A DNA stretch of 49,460 bases. Origin: Cupriavidus consociatus (lineage in GTDB: Bacteria; Pseudomonadota; Gammaproteobacteria; Burkholderiales; Burkholderiaceae). A program made the translations under genes and the position numbers. Where the stretch lies: the NCBI RefSeq assembly GCF_017814975.1, contig NZ_JAGIQA010000038.1, positions 1-49,460 of the forward strand, given 5' to 3'. Below, one piece after another: positions 1 to 7,018 of the stretch; position 1 is the first letter of the stretch, and each line of letters starts with the position of its first letter. The notes beneath the pieces are model-generated. The model saw nothing but the letters and a program-made list of their open reading frames with translations. It made no database searches and was not told the DNA's origin.

Positions 1-258
1 CCCCTCGAACCTCGTCACAAGTCAAGGGTTCGCGGGGCAAATTGCGATTTTATTGGCGGCTTAACTTGGATGGATTGCCTTCAGATGGGGGTGCTTGTAT
101 ATACAACCTGGCCTTGAGTGAGGGTTGTTGGAAGGAACATGTTCCTTCCAAATTTGGCGAAAGCTCAGGACGCGGGCCAGTGATTTGAAGGCAAATCGAA
201 AGCGCCGGGGCGGCGCTTGTCATGCTTTCCCAAGCGGTGTAGAGTGCGGATACCTCTA
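1..258. other. gene-free left edge
   Basis: No convincing gene is seen in these 258 bases. On the minus strand, TTGACTT at 25-19 matches the -35 element of the leftward promoters found elsewhere in the window, so it may drive a gene beyond the left edge; its -10 would fall outside the window. A 12-bp palindrome TTGTATATACAA lies at 95-106 and could be an operator. A longer palindrome at 128-151 is listed separately. Confidence 0.5.
128..151. repeat. 24-bp perfect palindrome, copy 1 of 3 (core GGAACATGTTCC)
   Basis: The 24 bases are perfectly self-complementary around an ACATGT centre. The same core with the same left flank (TTGGAA) recurs at 8363-8382 and 40115-40133. The other two copies lie between convergent genes. 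Here the left neighbour is outside the window. Confidence 0.8.
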
Positions 259-507
259 GCGTCTATGACGCATCGACATGGCGGTCAGACCGAACTGACA
301 TTCCGCGTGGGCCTCACTGGCCTTTCTTTGCGCGGCACGCCCCACCTCCCTTCTTCGCACGCGAGCAGCGTCCTTACGACATGCATGACATGTCGCAAGC
401 GCGTTGCCGAGCGGTCGCGCCTCATTGGATTCCTTGCTCTTCCGAGCATCGAATAATCGCCTGGCATCCGCCAGGAAATCCCTTTAAATCGTTTCTCGTG
501 AGAAACC
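259..507 (+). promoter_or_regulatory. structured leader copy 1 (stem-ATCGAC) of the 508 gene
   Basis: GCGTC (259-263), loop TAT, GACGC (267-271), then ATCGAC (272-277). A TAGAGT hexamer at 240-245, 13 nt before the stem, is a possible -10. A second stem follows (GTCAG at 284-288 pairing with CTGAC at 295-299). Just before the start codon GTTTCT/AGAAAC (491-506) forms a hairpin that holds the purine-rich site. The long middle part (about 300-490) contains no gene I can support. Confidence 0.7.
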
Positions 508-816
508 ATGGAATCCTTTGCCAAAAACATGATCTCGCGCCCGCTCAAGCTTTCTGCTTTTTGCATGGCGCTGTATCTGGCTTCGCAGTCATTCATTGTT
601 GGTGTGTTCTTTGCCGCTGTCGGCTTCTTCTACCTGAAGGAGAAGGTGCTGCAGTGGGGCAAGGCTGTACCAGCTGCGCCGAAGGTTTCGATGCCGGAGC
701 ACGACTCCAAGCGGAAGCCGACGAATGACCAGGTCGCCGAATCGCCCGAGCAGAAGTACGCACGCTCGGCTGTGGTGACGCCAATCCGTCGCACTGGAAC
801 GCACGATCGTTCCTAA
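508..816 (+). CDS. small single-pass membrane protein, unknown function
   Basis: This encodes 102 residues. A hydrophobic segment at about residues 15-45 should span the membrane, followed by a hydrophilic, charged tail rich in Lys, Glu and Pro. I do not recognise the family. The start is chosen because it lies directly after the leader hairpin at 491-506, which is the arrangement seen at many starts in this window. The gene stands alone: it is preceded by the repeated structured leader and followed by another hairpin-rich leader at 847. The membrane segment suggests a location in the inner membrane. No catalytic motif is visible, so its role stays open. Confidence 0.65.
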   Translation: MESFAKNMISRPLKLSAFCMALYLASQSFIVGVFFAAVGFFYLKEKVLQWGKAVPAAPKVSMPEHDSKRKPTNDQVAESPEQKYARSAVVTPIRRTGTHDRS

Positions 817-846
817 CTCCCTCGCCGCCCGGTTCTCGGGCGCCTT

Positions 847-912
847 CCACCTGTCGCGGGTACCCGTTACCCGCCGACAGGTGGGTCTCCGGGTGCCTGT
901 CCGGAGACCATC
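847..912 (+). promoter_or_regulatory. two-hairpin leader sequestering the RBS of the 913 gene
   Basis: First hairpin: CCACCTGTCG (847-856) pairs with CGACAGGTGG (875-884), with further inner pairing. Second hairpin: GTCTCCGG (885-892) pairs perfectly with CCGGAGAC (901-908), which contains the GGAG ribosome binding site four bases before the ATG. The stem-ATCGACC motif is absent here. Confidence 0.7.
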
Positions 913-1341
913 ATGGAAACAATGACAGCAGGGTGGCAGCTGGACTTCTTCGATGAAGCGGCCGCCATCGTTGTGCCCCCACCCAAGATTGACCCGTTGC
1001 CGGACCCTTCGCTCTGGAGCGACGCGGTACGCGAGCAGATGGTCGACGCGCTCATCAGCCTGGCCTGTGACAGCCGCCGTGGCGACAACATGCCCGAATC
1101 CCTGGTCGACTGTGCTGAGCTCTTGCGAGCCCGTATGCGGAACAAGGCGCTCGATTTGGAGGAATACTCCATGACGATCGGCTGGATCTTCGGATACTGG
1201 GACGGAGCGCTTCCCTACACCTATGTCTGCGCGGTTTGCGGGGTAAGCCCGGAAGTCTTGCAGGATGTGATTCTCAACAACGCCCGCCTGAAAGCCGACC
1301 TCGAGGGAGTAAAGCGGTTGTGCTGCGGGTCTCTTCTTTGA
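913..1341 (+). CDS. hypothetical protein (142 aa)
   Basis: A 142-residue soluble protein I do not recognise. The N-terminal part is acidic and proline-rich (PPPKIDPLPDPS), and the rest appears helical with Cys residues at CAVCG (around residue 106) and CCG near the end. The cysteines are too few and irregular to call a zinc finger. The start follows GGAG held in a perfect 8-bp hairpin. The next reading frame begins at 1350, only nine bases after the stop, with no good ribosome binding site of its own, so the two are probably translated together as part of the ssb operon. Confidence 0.65.
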   Translation: METMTAGWQLDFFDEAAAIVVPPPKIDPLPDPSLWSDAVREQMVDALISLACDSRRGDNMPESLVDCAELLRARMRNKALDLEEYSMTIGWIFGYWDGALPYTYVCAVCGVSPEVLQDVILNNARLKADLEGVKRLCCGSLL

Positions 1342-1349
1342 CCAATACC

Positions 1350-2144
1350 ATGACTCTGTTAGGAGTACTCAAGCGGGCGGTCGCCACTATCCTGGGCCAA
1401 CCGCCGGTGGTGGCGTCTCGGGCCGCCAATGAAGTTCCCGTCGGCACTGGCGCGGACAACGAGTTCCAAATCCTCATCAATGGCGTCCCCAACCTCTTTC
1501 GGGACGAAGGCGACCATGTCGTTCACTTCGTTGCCGTGTTTGATAGACGCATTCAGTACACGGCGTTCGGCCACAAGGTTCTTCCCGAGGTCGTTCCGCG
1601 CTGGCACAAGCTCGGCAGGCACGATGGGGAATGCGTGACGCCGCAGTCCGTTGCCGAAGCCGTCATGCGCGAGGCGAAAGAGGGAGCGAGCGCCGCTCCG
1701 CTTCCACAGTCGAAGGGTTCGGATGAGTCAAGGGAATCTCGGGGACCGCGGACTGGTCAGCATCAGCGCCCAGACCTCCGACCTGCCAAAACCGAACCTC
1801 GCTCTGACGGTAACGCATCGCGCTCGAACTATACCGTTGGCAAGCTGGTCGAGTGGGGTGAAATGGAGTTCCCGAACCGCAAACCTGGCGGCAAGGCGAC
1901 ATACACCTCCTTCGCGGTAAAGTTGGACACCCACGCCGGCGAAAGGACATTGCAGGGCGAAGGTTTGAAAGATGCCCTGGCCGACGCCGCTTGCAAAATC
2001 GGCGACCGCGTAGGCATCAAGCGCTTGCACAAGGAGAAGGTGCCCGCCTTCAACCATGCGACCGGCCGCCCTGTTCTTGACCCCGAGACTGGGGAACAGA
2101 AACTCTGGGACCGTTGGGTCTGGCAAGTCAATCGCATTCATTAA
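1350..2144 (+). CDS. hypothetical protein upstream of ssb, two-part
   Basis: About 264 residues. The N-terminal 110 residues are unfamiliar, and the middle is a low-complexity linker rich in Ser, Arg, Pro and Gly. The C-terminal 95 residues (starting YTVGKLVEWGEMEFPN) have the layout of the small beta-rich domain often attached to plasmid relaxases and other large polyvalent proteins: a tolerant N-terminal strand, an aromatic 'YTSFAVKLDT' strand, then a 'GDRVGIKRL' strand. That resemblance is a judgement by eye. The gene ends 12 bases before ssb and is probably co-transcribed with it, suggesting a role in DNA handling. No strong ribosome binding site precedes the ATG, consistent with coupling to the 913 gene. 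Confidence 0.6.
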   Translation: MTLLGVLKRAVATILGQPPVVASRAANEVPVGTGADNEFQILINGVPNLFRDEGDHVVHFVAVFDRRIQYTAFGHKVLPEVVPRWHKLGRHDGECVTPQSVAEAVMREAKEGASAAPLPQSKGSDESRESRGPRTGQHQRPDLRPAKTEPRSDGNASRSNYTVGKLVEWGEMEFPNRKPGGKATYTSFAVKLDTHAGERTLQGEGLKDALADAACKIGDRVGIKRLHKEKVPAFNHATGRPVLDPETGEQKLWDRWVWQVNRIH

Positions 2145-2156
2145 CAAGGAAGCAAC

Positions 2157-2666
2157 ATGGCATCCGTGAACAAAGTCATTCTCGTTGGCAATCTCGGGGC
2201 AGATCCTGAGGTTCGCTACATGCCCAGCGGGGACGCTGTGGCCAATATTCGTATCGCTACCACCGATCGCTATAAGGACAAGCAGAGCGGCGAGATGAAG
2301 GAAGCCACTGAATGGCACCGCATTTCGTTCTTCGGCAAGCTGGCTGAGATCGCAGGGCAATATCTGAAGAAGGGCTCCTCCGTCTATATCGAGGGGCGCA
2401 TTCGCACCCGCAAGTGGCAGGATCAGTCCGGCCAGGACAAGTACAGCACCGAGATCGTTGCCGATCAGATGCAAATGCTTGGCGGTCGGGGCGGATCGTC
2501 GAACGATGACGGCGACGACGGCTATGGCCGTCAGTCGCAAGAAAGCCGCCAAGCCGGTGGAAATGAGGGCGGCCAAGGTGGCCGCCAACGCGGCCAGAGT
2601 CGCCGCCCGCAGCAGGCGCCGTCGAATGGCTTCGAAGATATGGATGATGATCAGATTCCGTTCTGA
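2157..2666 (+). CDS. ssb: single-stranded DNA-binding protein SSB
   Basis: 169 residues with the full SSB layout. The N-terminal OB fold starts NKVILVGNLGADPEVRYMPS and contains the expected EWHRISFFGKLAEIAGQYL and VYIEGRIRTRKW segments. A Gly/Gln/Arg-rich disordered linker follows. The acidic tip ends DDDQIPF, one residue longer than the usual DDDIPF but with the terminal Ile-Pro-Phe that recruits partner proteins. It coats single-stranded DNA during replication, transfer and repair. Plasmid-borne SSBs usually supplement the chromosomal one. AAGGAAGC lies just before the ATG. A hairpin at 2691-2719 ends the transcription unit, and the primase-like gene has its own leader. Confidence 0.97.
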   Translation: MASVNKVILVGNLGADPEVRYMPSGDAVANIRIATTDRYKDKQSGEMKEATEWHRISFFGKLAEIAGQYLKKGSSVYIEGRIRTRKWQDQSGQDKYSTEIVADQMQMLGGRGGSSNDDGDDGYGRQSQESRQAGGNEGGQGGRQRGQSRRPQQAPSNGFEDMDDDQIPF

Positions 2667-2690
2667 CAAGCCATAAGTCGCAGCTTTACT

Positions 2691-2719
2691 CATGCCTCCC
2701 GCGATTCCGCGGGGGCATG
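2691..2719 (+). terminator. hairpin after ssb
   Basis: CATGCC-T-CCCGCG (2691-2703) pairs with CGCGGGGGCATG (2708-2719), leaving one bulged T. The T-tract is poor, so this may be a weak or Rho-assisted stop or a 3' stabilising hairpin. Confidence 0.45.
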
Positions 2720-2832
2720 CCCCTCATCCTCGGCTTCGCGCCACACCCGTTTCTCCCCGATCCAATCGCTGTGCTGAAAAGACATTCTGGCGCCTCAGGC
2801 AGCCGGGATGTCCTTTGAGCAAGCGTTCCTTC

Positions 2833-2874
2833 GCCTGTCTCAGGCATCGACCACTCTCCACAAGGAGCCATCCC
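2833..2874 (+). promoter_or_regulatory. structured leader copy 2, stem-changed variant, before the primase gene
   Basis: GCCTG (2833-2837), loop TCT, CAGGC (2841-2845), then ATCGACC (2846-2852). Both sides of the stem differ from the usual GCGTC/GACGC but still pair, which argues for selection on structure. Directly after it CTCC (2856-2859) pairs with GGAG (2864-2867), the ribosome binding site of the ATG at 2875. This is the shortest version of the leader in the window. Confidence 0.75.
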
Positions 2875-3957
2875 ATGAAAATGCTGAGTGATATCGTGAA
2901 GAACTGGACGCCCGCTCACTGGGACGCTCTGATTGCGCAGTACCTGCCCGCAGACGTCCTCACGGACGGCTTCTGGCGAGGTCGCCCTGGTCCGTGCCCG
3001 ATCTGCGGAGACGGCACAGACAGATTTACCTACGACAACAAGTGGGGCCGCGGTGACTGGGTGTGCCGCAAGTGCGATGCCGGTGGTCCCAAAGCGGGCG
3101 ACGGTATCGAGTTGGTCTGTCGCTACACCGGCATGTCGTACCTTGAGTTGCAGCGACGACTCAATGGGAAGAGCGGCGAGCCGTTGCCAGCGAAAGTGTC
3201 TGACATCAGGCCGGCCTGCCGGCAGCGCAGCAAGGGGAGCGCATCCGTTTTGATGCGCCGCGTCATAAAGCAGGTCACCAGCTCGACTCCGGTCACGGCA
3301 GGTGACCATGCCATGCGCTATCTCGCCGCCCGAGTTCCAGGGTTGCGCGCTCCGCTGCCACATGGACTGCGGCTGGCCGTGCAGGATTACTGGCACGACG
3401 GGAGCATTGTCGGGCGGTACCCAACGATGATTGCTGAGTACCAGCTGCACGACGGCCGGATTGCTACGGTTCACAGAACATCGTTGCACCCGGCCAAGCC
3501 AGAGAAGGCGATAGTCGTGTCGGAGGACGGCGAGATCCTTCCAAGCAAGCGAAATTATCCGGGCGCCTTGCCGCTTGACGGCGGTGCCGTGCGGCTGATG
3601 TCGCCTCGCGATGGAGCGATTGGCGTTGCGGAGGGCATCGAGAATGCCTACGCAGCGTACATGCTGTTCCGGATTCCGACCTGGTCGTGCCTGAACCGCG
3701 TGCTCTTGAGCAAGTTCGTAGTGCCCGACGGTATGGGCATCGATACCGTGCACATCTTCGCCGATTTTGACAAGGTGGACCCGAGGACTGGCAAGTCACC
3801 GGGAATGGCCGACGCGCTCGCCCTCCAAAAGCGCTTGCGCGCCAATGGCTTCACCGTTGTGCTGCATCGGCCGAAAGTCCGAGGCACGGACTACTGCGAC
3901 GAATGGCGAACCGTACACCGGTTGCGCCTGATGTCCCAACAGGCAATCGCCGCCTGA
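2875..3957 (+). CDS. primase-like protein with CHC2-type zinc finger and TOPRIM domain
   Basis: 360 residues. Near the N-terminus CPICGDG...WVCRKC forms a four-cysteine zinc ribbon of the phage P4/TraC-primase kind (about residues 40-65). The C-terminal half has TOPRIM landmarks: the glutamate segment VAEGIENAYA (about residue 250) and the acidic segment HIFADFD (about residue 300). Such proteins make short RNA primers on single-stranded plasmid or phage DNA. No helicase domain is present, so this is the short, primase-only form. Longer in-frame starts exist upstream, but 2875 is favoured by AAGGAGCC eight bases before it and by the structured leader that ends exactly there. Its neighbours ssb and a small gene at 4059 fit a replication module. 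Confidence 0.85.
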   Translation: MKMLSDIVKNWTPAHWDALIAQYLPADVLTDGFWRGRPGPCPICGDGTDRFTYDNKWGRGDWVCRKCDAGGPKAGDGIELVCRYTGMSYLELQRRLNGKSGEPLPAKVSDIRPACRQRSKGSASVLMRRVIKQVTSSTPVTAGDHAMRYLAARVPGLRAPLPHGLRLAVQDYWHDGSIVGRYPTMIAEYQLHDGRIATVHRTSLHPAKPEKAIVVSEDGEILPSKRNYPGALPLDGGAVRLMSPRDGAIGVAEGIENAYAAYMLFRIPTWSCLNRVLLSKFVVPDGMGIDTVHIFADFDKVDPRTGKSPGMADALALQKRLRANGFTVVLHRPKVRGTDYCDEWRTVHRLRLMSQQAIAA

Positions 3958-3963
3958 CATTTT

Positions 3964-4058
3964 CGCCACCCGAGAGGTGGCGTTCCTTTCAACTCTGCCC
4001 GGTGGGTTCGCCCCACTGGGCGGAATCCCGTGTGTGGCAGGACTTCAGGAGAAGCACC
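3964..4058 (+). promoter_or_regulatory. two hairpins before the 4059 gene
   Basis: CGCCACC (3964-3970) pairs with GGTGGCG (3976-3982). A second long hairpin follows around a TTCG loop (GCCCGGTGGG pairing with CCCCACTGGGC, about 3997-4021). The start codon has CAGGAG at about -11. This could be a terminator for the primase gene or part of the recurrent leader design; the ATCGACC motif is absent. Confidence 0.5.
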
Positions 4059-4271
4059 ATGCCACAGAAGGGTTTTACCGCCATCGTGAACAGGCTGCAC
4101 ATTCACGCAATGCGTAGCACCGCCACCAGCGAAGTCCAGGCTGGTCAGTCGGACGCCCAGTTCTTCCACGTCTACCGAAGGGAAGCCTCGGGCAATATGA
4201 CGTTGGTCGAGCGGAATCTGTCGTTTGATTCAGCGCTCGACTATTGCCTCGCGCCAGCCACGCTTCACTGA
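4059..4271 (+). CDS. hypothetical protein (70 aa)
   Basis: A 70-residue protein beginning MPQKGFTAIVNRLHIHAMRS, with no membrane segment and no recognised motif. The start is chosen for the CAGGAGAAG site upstream; longer in-frame starts would run back into the end of the primase gene. A strong bidirectional terminator follows at 4291-4322. The gene faces the leftward partition operon, so it is the last gene of the rightward replication block. Its composition and ribosome binding site make it likely to be real, but its function is unknown. Confidence 0.6.
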   Translation: MPQKGFTAIVNRLHIHAMRSTATSEVQAGQSDAQFFHVYRREASGNMTLVERNLSFDSALDYCLAPATLH

Positions 4272-4290
4272 GCGCAAAATCCACTTCAAC

Positions 4291-4322
4291 AAAAAGCCCA
4301 GCAGAAATGCTGGGCTTTTTTG
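4291..4322. terminator. bidirectional terminator between convergent genes
   Basis: AAAAAGCCCAGCA and TGCTGGGCTTTTT form a perfect stem around a short loop. It has an A-tract on the left and a T-tract on the right, so it can stop transcripts from both sides. Confidence 0.9.
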
Positions 4323-4342
4323 CTTTCTGGTGTGGGAAGGCG

Positions 4343-4477
4343 TCAGCCGGCGTCCTTGGGAGGGCGCCACCCGCGATAGACGACCATAATGGCTTCCAGA
4401 ATGCACCAGGCGATCAGCGCGTAAAAGAGGAAACGGTTCTGATCCTGGGTGGTGGAAAGATACTCGAAGAATTTCAT
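4343..4477 (-). CDS. small membrane protein, last gene of the partition operon
   Basis: 44 residues starting MKFFEYLSTTQDQNRFLFYA. The central stretch (FLFYALIAWCILEAIMVVYRG) is a clear membrane helix. The ATG at 4477 is preferred over longer starts because AGGAC lies upstream at a proper distance. It lies 71 bases after the stop of the ParR-like gene and in the same direction, so it probably shares the parM transcript. A role linked to partition is not implied by its sequence; small membrane proteins of this kind are common cargo. Family not recognised. Confidence 0.6.
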   Translation of the reverse strand: MKFFEYLSTTQDQNRFLFYALIAWCILEAIMVVYRGWRPPKDAG

Positions 4478-4548
4478 GGTGAAGTCCTGTCGTCCGTTGT
4501 GATGGTTGTAGCTTGCCACGAAGTGAGCGCCAGTCAAGCCGGAGCGGG

Positions 4549-4950
4549 TCAATCGAAGAATCGCGACATCGCTGAGTTCATCGCACTAAGGTCCAGTGCG
4601 CTGGGAGCGGGCACGGCGGGCACCTCGATATCCGCTGGCGCATCCCGGGAGATTTCCTCCCTGACGAGCTGGGCTCTCGGGGTGGAAGCAGCGGACTGCC
4701 CGACCGCTGCGACATCCTGGGGCGGTACGAACGCTGTCTCGGAGCGGTACATAAGGGTGGTCAGGAGTCCACCTGCAGGCGCCGGCGTTGCCGCAGCGCC
4801 TTCTTTTACCCCCATGACCTGCGCGCCGATCTCCGCCAGACGGCGGAAGACCTCGGCACGCAGGCGCGGGTCGTTGACCTGCGCAAGCTGCGCGTAGAGC
4901 TGAGGCGTCGTCATCGGGTTGAGGGTGACTTTGATGGCGAGCTTCTCCAT
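4549..4950 (-). CDS. ParR-like adaptor of the ParM partition system
   Basis: 133 residues directly downstream of the ParM-like gene with a five-base gap. The N-terminus (LAIKVTLNPMTTPQLYAQLA, then a helix-rich stretch LRAEVFRRLAEIGAQVM) is compatible with a ribbon-helix-helix DNA-binding fold. The middle is a flexible Ala/Pro-rich linker, and the last residues (LDLSAMNSAMSRFFD) look like an amphipathic helix. In known ParMRC systems ParR binds the centromere through its N-terminal fold and caps the ParM filament through its C-terminal tail. The gene order, size and a phased repeat array upstream of parM all fit this role. Sequence similarity to known ParR proteins is not obvious by eye, so the call rests on context and layout. 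Confidence 0.6.
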   Translation of the reverse strand: MEKLAIKVTLNPMTTPQLYAQLAQVNDPRLRAEVFRRLAEIGAQVMGVKEGAAATPAPAGGLLTTLMYRSETAFVPPQDVAAVGQSAASTPRAQLVREEISRDAPADIEVPAVPAPSALDLSAMNSAMSRFFD

Positions 4951-4955
4951 AGTCG

Positions 4956-5957
4956 TTACCCGCGCGCTTGCCGTGCGCTACCGATGTCGAAGAATCCGCG
5001 GACATTGGCGTAGCAGGGCGATTCCATTGCGACGATATGCGAGCGCGGGAAGGCGGCACGGATGGCGCCGGAGTACAGCGCGCTGCCGCCACCGGTGAGA
5101 ACAATGGCTGCGATGTCTTCCGTGCGGCCCACCCGCGTCTGCATTTCCTTGACTGCGGTTTGGCATTGGGCCTTGGCGACTTCGAAATATGGGCGCAGGT
5201 CGAGCATCTTGTTGTAGTAGCGCATGAGCTTGCCGTCACGCAGGGATTTGTCGATGCGCTCGATGCTGCCAGACGGCTCGCCACCTTCGTCCGCCGAAAG
5301 GAGTTGGGCGACCTGTTGGTAGATTCGCGACGATCCGCCGGGCACGCCGCCGCTGCGGGTGTCATCCATCATGTAGCCACGGGCGACAACCCAGTCGGTC
5401 GTGAAGTAGCCCACGTCCACGATCAGGCAGTTGTCATCGGGGTCCAGGTCCTTGCCGGATTGACGCATGAACGTGACCAGCGATCCGAGGGGCTGGGGCA
5501 GGGCGACGACGCGGTTGATGCTGACGCTTCCGGCGCCGAAGTCATGCGTGCCAGCAAAGCGTTCCTGCAGAACGCTGGCGTACTTCTGCAGGGTATGGAC
5601 AGGAAGGCCGAGGATGAGCTGGCCAACGTCCCTGGCCTGTGAATAGTGAAGCGCACCGAACAGCAATGCAGCATACTCCGGCGTCGTGACGAAGTCTTCC
5701 GAGAGGGTCCGCCCGGTATTGCCATAGGCAGAGGTGATCGAAACGTCCGGGCCCACCTCGTATTCAGCGCCGTCCACGGTTACGTGAACGACATCGCGCG
5801 ACTGGAAGTAGCCGTCACCGTGGTTGGCGAGGCTCGAAGCCGATCGAGTCGGGGCCAGCGAAGGAAACATGCGGGTCGCAACGTCCGCACCCAGGGGAAA
5901 GGCAAACTTGGTGTTGCCGTAGCCGACATCGACCGCAATGGTTTTGGTGGTACTCAT
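4956..5957 (-). CDS. parM: ParM/StbA-like actin-family partition ATPase
   Basis: 333 residues with actin-fold ATPase landmarks. These are phosphate loop 1 near the start (IAVDVGYGNTKFAF), phosphate loop 2 in the middle (NCLIVDVGYFTTDWVV) and the adenosine motif near the end (IVLTGGGSALYSGAI). ParM polymerises into filaments that push sister plasmids apart. The ATG at 5957 is chosen over 6023 because AAGGAGAG sits just upstream and the homology begins there. Upstream lie twelve phased heptamers (6003-6134) and a leftward promoter (6154-6180), so the likely centromere sits between the promoter and the gene and could also be the operator. The next gene encodes the probable adaptor. Confidence 0.88.
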   Translation of the reverse strand: MSTTKTIAVDVGYGNTKFAFPLGADVATRMFPSLAPTRSASSLANHGDGYFQSRDVVHVTVDGAEYEVGPDVSITSAYGNTGRTLSEDFVTTPEYAALLFGALHYSQARDVGQLILGLPVHTLQKYASVLQERFAGTHDFGAGSVSINRVVALPQPLGSLVTFMRQSGKDLDPDDNCLIVDVGYFTTDWVVARGYMMDDTRSGGVPGGSSRIYQQVAQLLSADEGGEPSGSIERIDKSLRDGKLMRYYNKMLDLRPYFEVAKAQCQTAVKEMQTRVGRTEDIAAIVLTGGGSALYSGAIRAAFPRSHIVAMESPCYANVRGFFDIGSARQARG

Positions 5958-6002
5958 CTGAAGACTCTCCTTGGCTTGTTGAAGGTTGCCGGAGCGCAGC
6001 GG

Positions 6003-6134
6003 TGTCACATATCTGACAGTCATCTGATAGGAATGTGTTAGGTGGTGTCACTAGGTGTCAGCGGGCGTCACCACGTCGCGCTGATCTCACACCTACTCAC
6101 ACAGACCTGACACTTGCTAACACGCATCTGACAC
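6003..6134. repeat. parC-like array: twelve GTGTCAG-type heptamers at 10-11 bp spacing
   Basis: Copies of CTGACAC or its complement GTGTCAG, with at most two mismatches, begin at 6003, 6013, 6024, 6035, 6045, 6055, 6065, 6086, 6096, 6107, 6117 and 6128. The steps are 10 or 11 bp, with a single double step (6065 to 6086) where one unit is degenerate. The left and central copies are mixed or GTGTCA-oriented and the right five are all CTGACAC-oriented. The 10.5-bp average puts every unit on the same face of the helix, as in the repeat arrays bound by ParR rings. Confidence 0.85.
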
Positions 6135-6153
6135 TGCGATCCGATCCCTTTCG

Positions 6154-6180
6154 AATCTACCCGGTGCGACGCGAAGTCAA
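6154..6180 (-). promoter_or_regulatory. leftward promoter of the parM operon
   Basis: On the minus strand, TTGACT (6180-6175), 15 bases, TAGATT (6159-6154). The same TTGACTT-N14-TANNNT arrangement occurs at 13065-13039 and 17864-17838. The spacing is shorter than the usual 17, which may mean a helper protein is needed. Confidence 0.55.
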
Positions 6181-6239
6181 GTTGTCGAATGCTGGCGAAT
6201 TTGACGGCGATTTCGTTGCGACGCGGCTGAGTTTCGGTT

Positions 6240-6296
6240 TATCCTTTGAGCACCTTCAGCGTCCCCGACGCATCGACCTCGCCACCAGTTGGTGGC
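6240..6296 (+). promoter_or_regulatory. structured leader copy 3, orphan
   Basis: TATCCT (6240-6245), 13 nt, then GCGTC-CCC-GACGC (6259-6271) and ATCGACC (6272-6278). A perfect second hairpin follows: GCCACC (6281-6286), AGTT, GGTGGC (6291-6296). The three-arm RBS switch and a start codon are missing. No convincing gene follows for about 700 bases, so this looks like a leader whose gene was lost. Confidence 0.7.
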
Positions 6297-7018
6297 AAAT
6301 CCCAGGCAACTACGACCTCAAGCAGGACGTGCGGACGCCCAGTGTGCAGGCCGGAAATTGATCGGCATTTTTTTCAATCAAATCAAGCAGACAGTGGCCG
6401 ACATTGAGGAAGGCTGCACACCGCGATAACACTCGATCTCAGCGCCGATGTGCGCGCTGTAACGCAATGAGAGAGATTTTGGGAGCGCACAGTCGCACAG
6501 TCCCAAGGCTCCATCACGGAAGACACGTCCATTCAGCGAGAGAGCTGGGTACGGTTCAGGAGGCCCGAGACACTGCGGCCAAGGTGAACTGACTTTGGGA
6601 CGGGGGATTGGATGCGATCGGGCCAGACGGCTATCGCGGATCCCTTTACTTGACGACCGGTAGGCGCAGCCGGCACAGAAATGCGCAAGAACGATTTGCC
6701 CAAGAGGCTTGCGATGGTGGACCACAAGGGTCGCTATCGCAGTCGCGTCGATCGACGCAGCGGCTTGGGTATTCGCGGGGACGGGTTCGGCGTGAGCCGG
6801 GCCATGGACTACGCGGACGGTCGGACCACAGTTCTTCCCTGTGTCTGGTCGATCGAGTGCTATCGCTAAAGGCAAGGAAGGCAGTCCCCCAAATCCGGTG
6901 GGGAGAAGTAACCGGCAGGTGTCGAACGAACGGGGCGTTTGACAGCGTTGGAAAAGGGCTCGCACCGTAAAGCGCGCCCCCGCCGTGGTGATATCACGGC
7001 TGGCCAGGACTAACGAGC
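6297..7018. other. gene-poor stretch before the recombinase
   Basis: No gene is well supported. A T-run at 6366-6372 could end a transcript from the orphan leader. A short frame at 6681-6869 (62 residues, start MRKNDLPKRLAMVDH) lacks a ribosome binding site and is not accepted. The last 50 bases contain GTGATATCAC (6988-6997), a short palindrome about 20 bases before the recombinase start and a possible operator. Confidence 0.45.

Noticed and set aside
217..456. Open frame of 79 residues over leader copy 1
   Set aside because: No ribosome binding site, and it runs straight through the conserved stem-ATCGAC motif, which is clearly non-coding in the other copies.
1728..2693. 321-residue minus-strand frame opposite ssb
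   Set aside because: It is an antisense shadow of ssb and of the gene before it, both clearly real.
6003..6134. The heptamer array as replication iterons
   Set aside because: Units are only 7 bp, in mixed orientation, with 10.5-bp phasing and next to parM; no RepA-type gene or A/T-rich region adjoins. A centromere fits better, though an origin role is not excluded.
6378..6965. Minus-strand open frame of 195 residues in the gene-poor stretch before the recombinase
   Set aside because: Composition and start context are unconvincing, no domain is visible, and high GC makes long chance frames common on the antisense strand.
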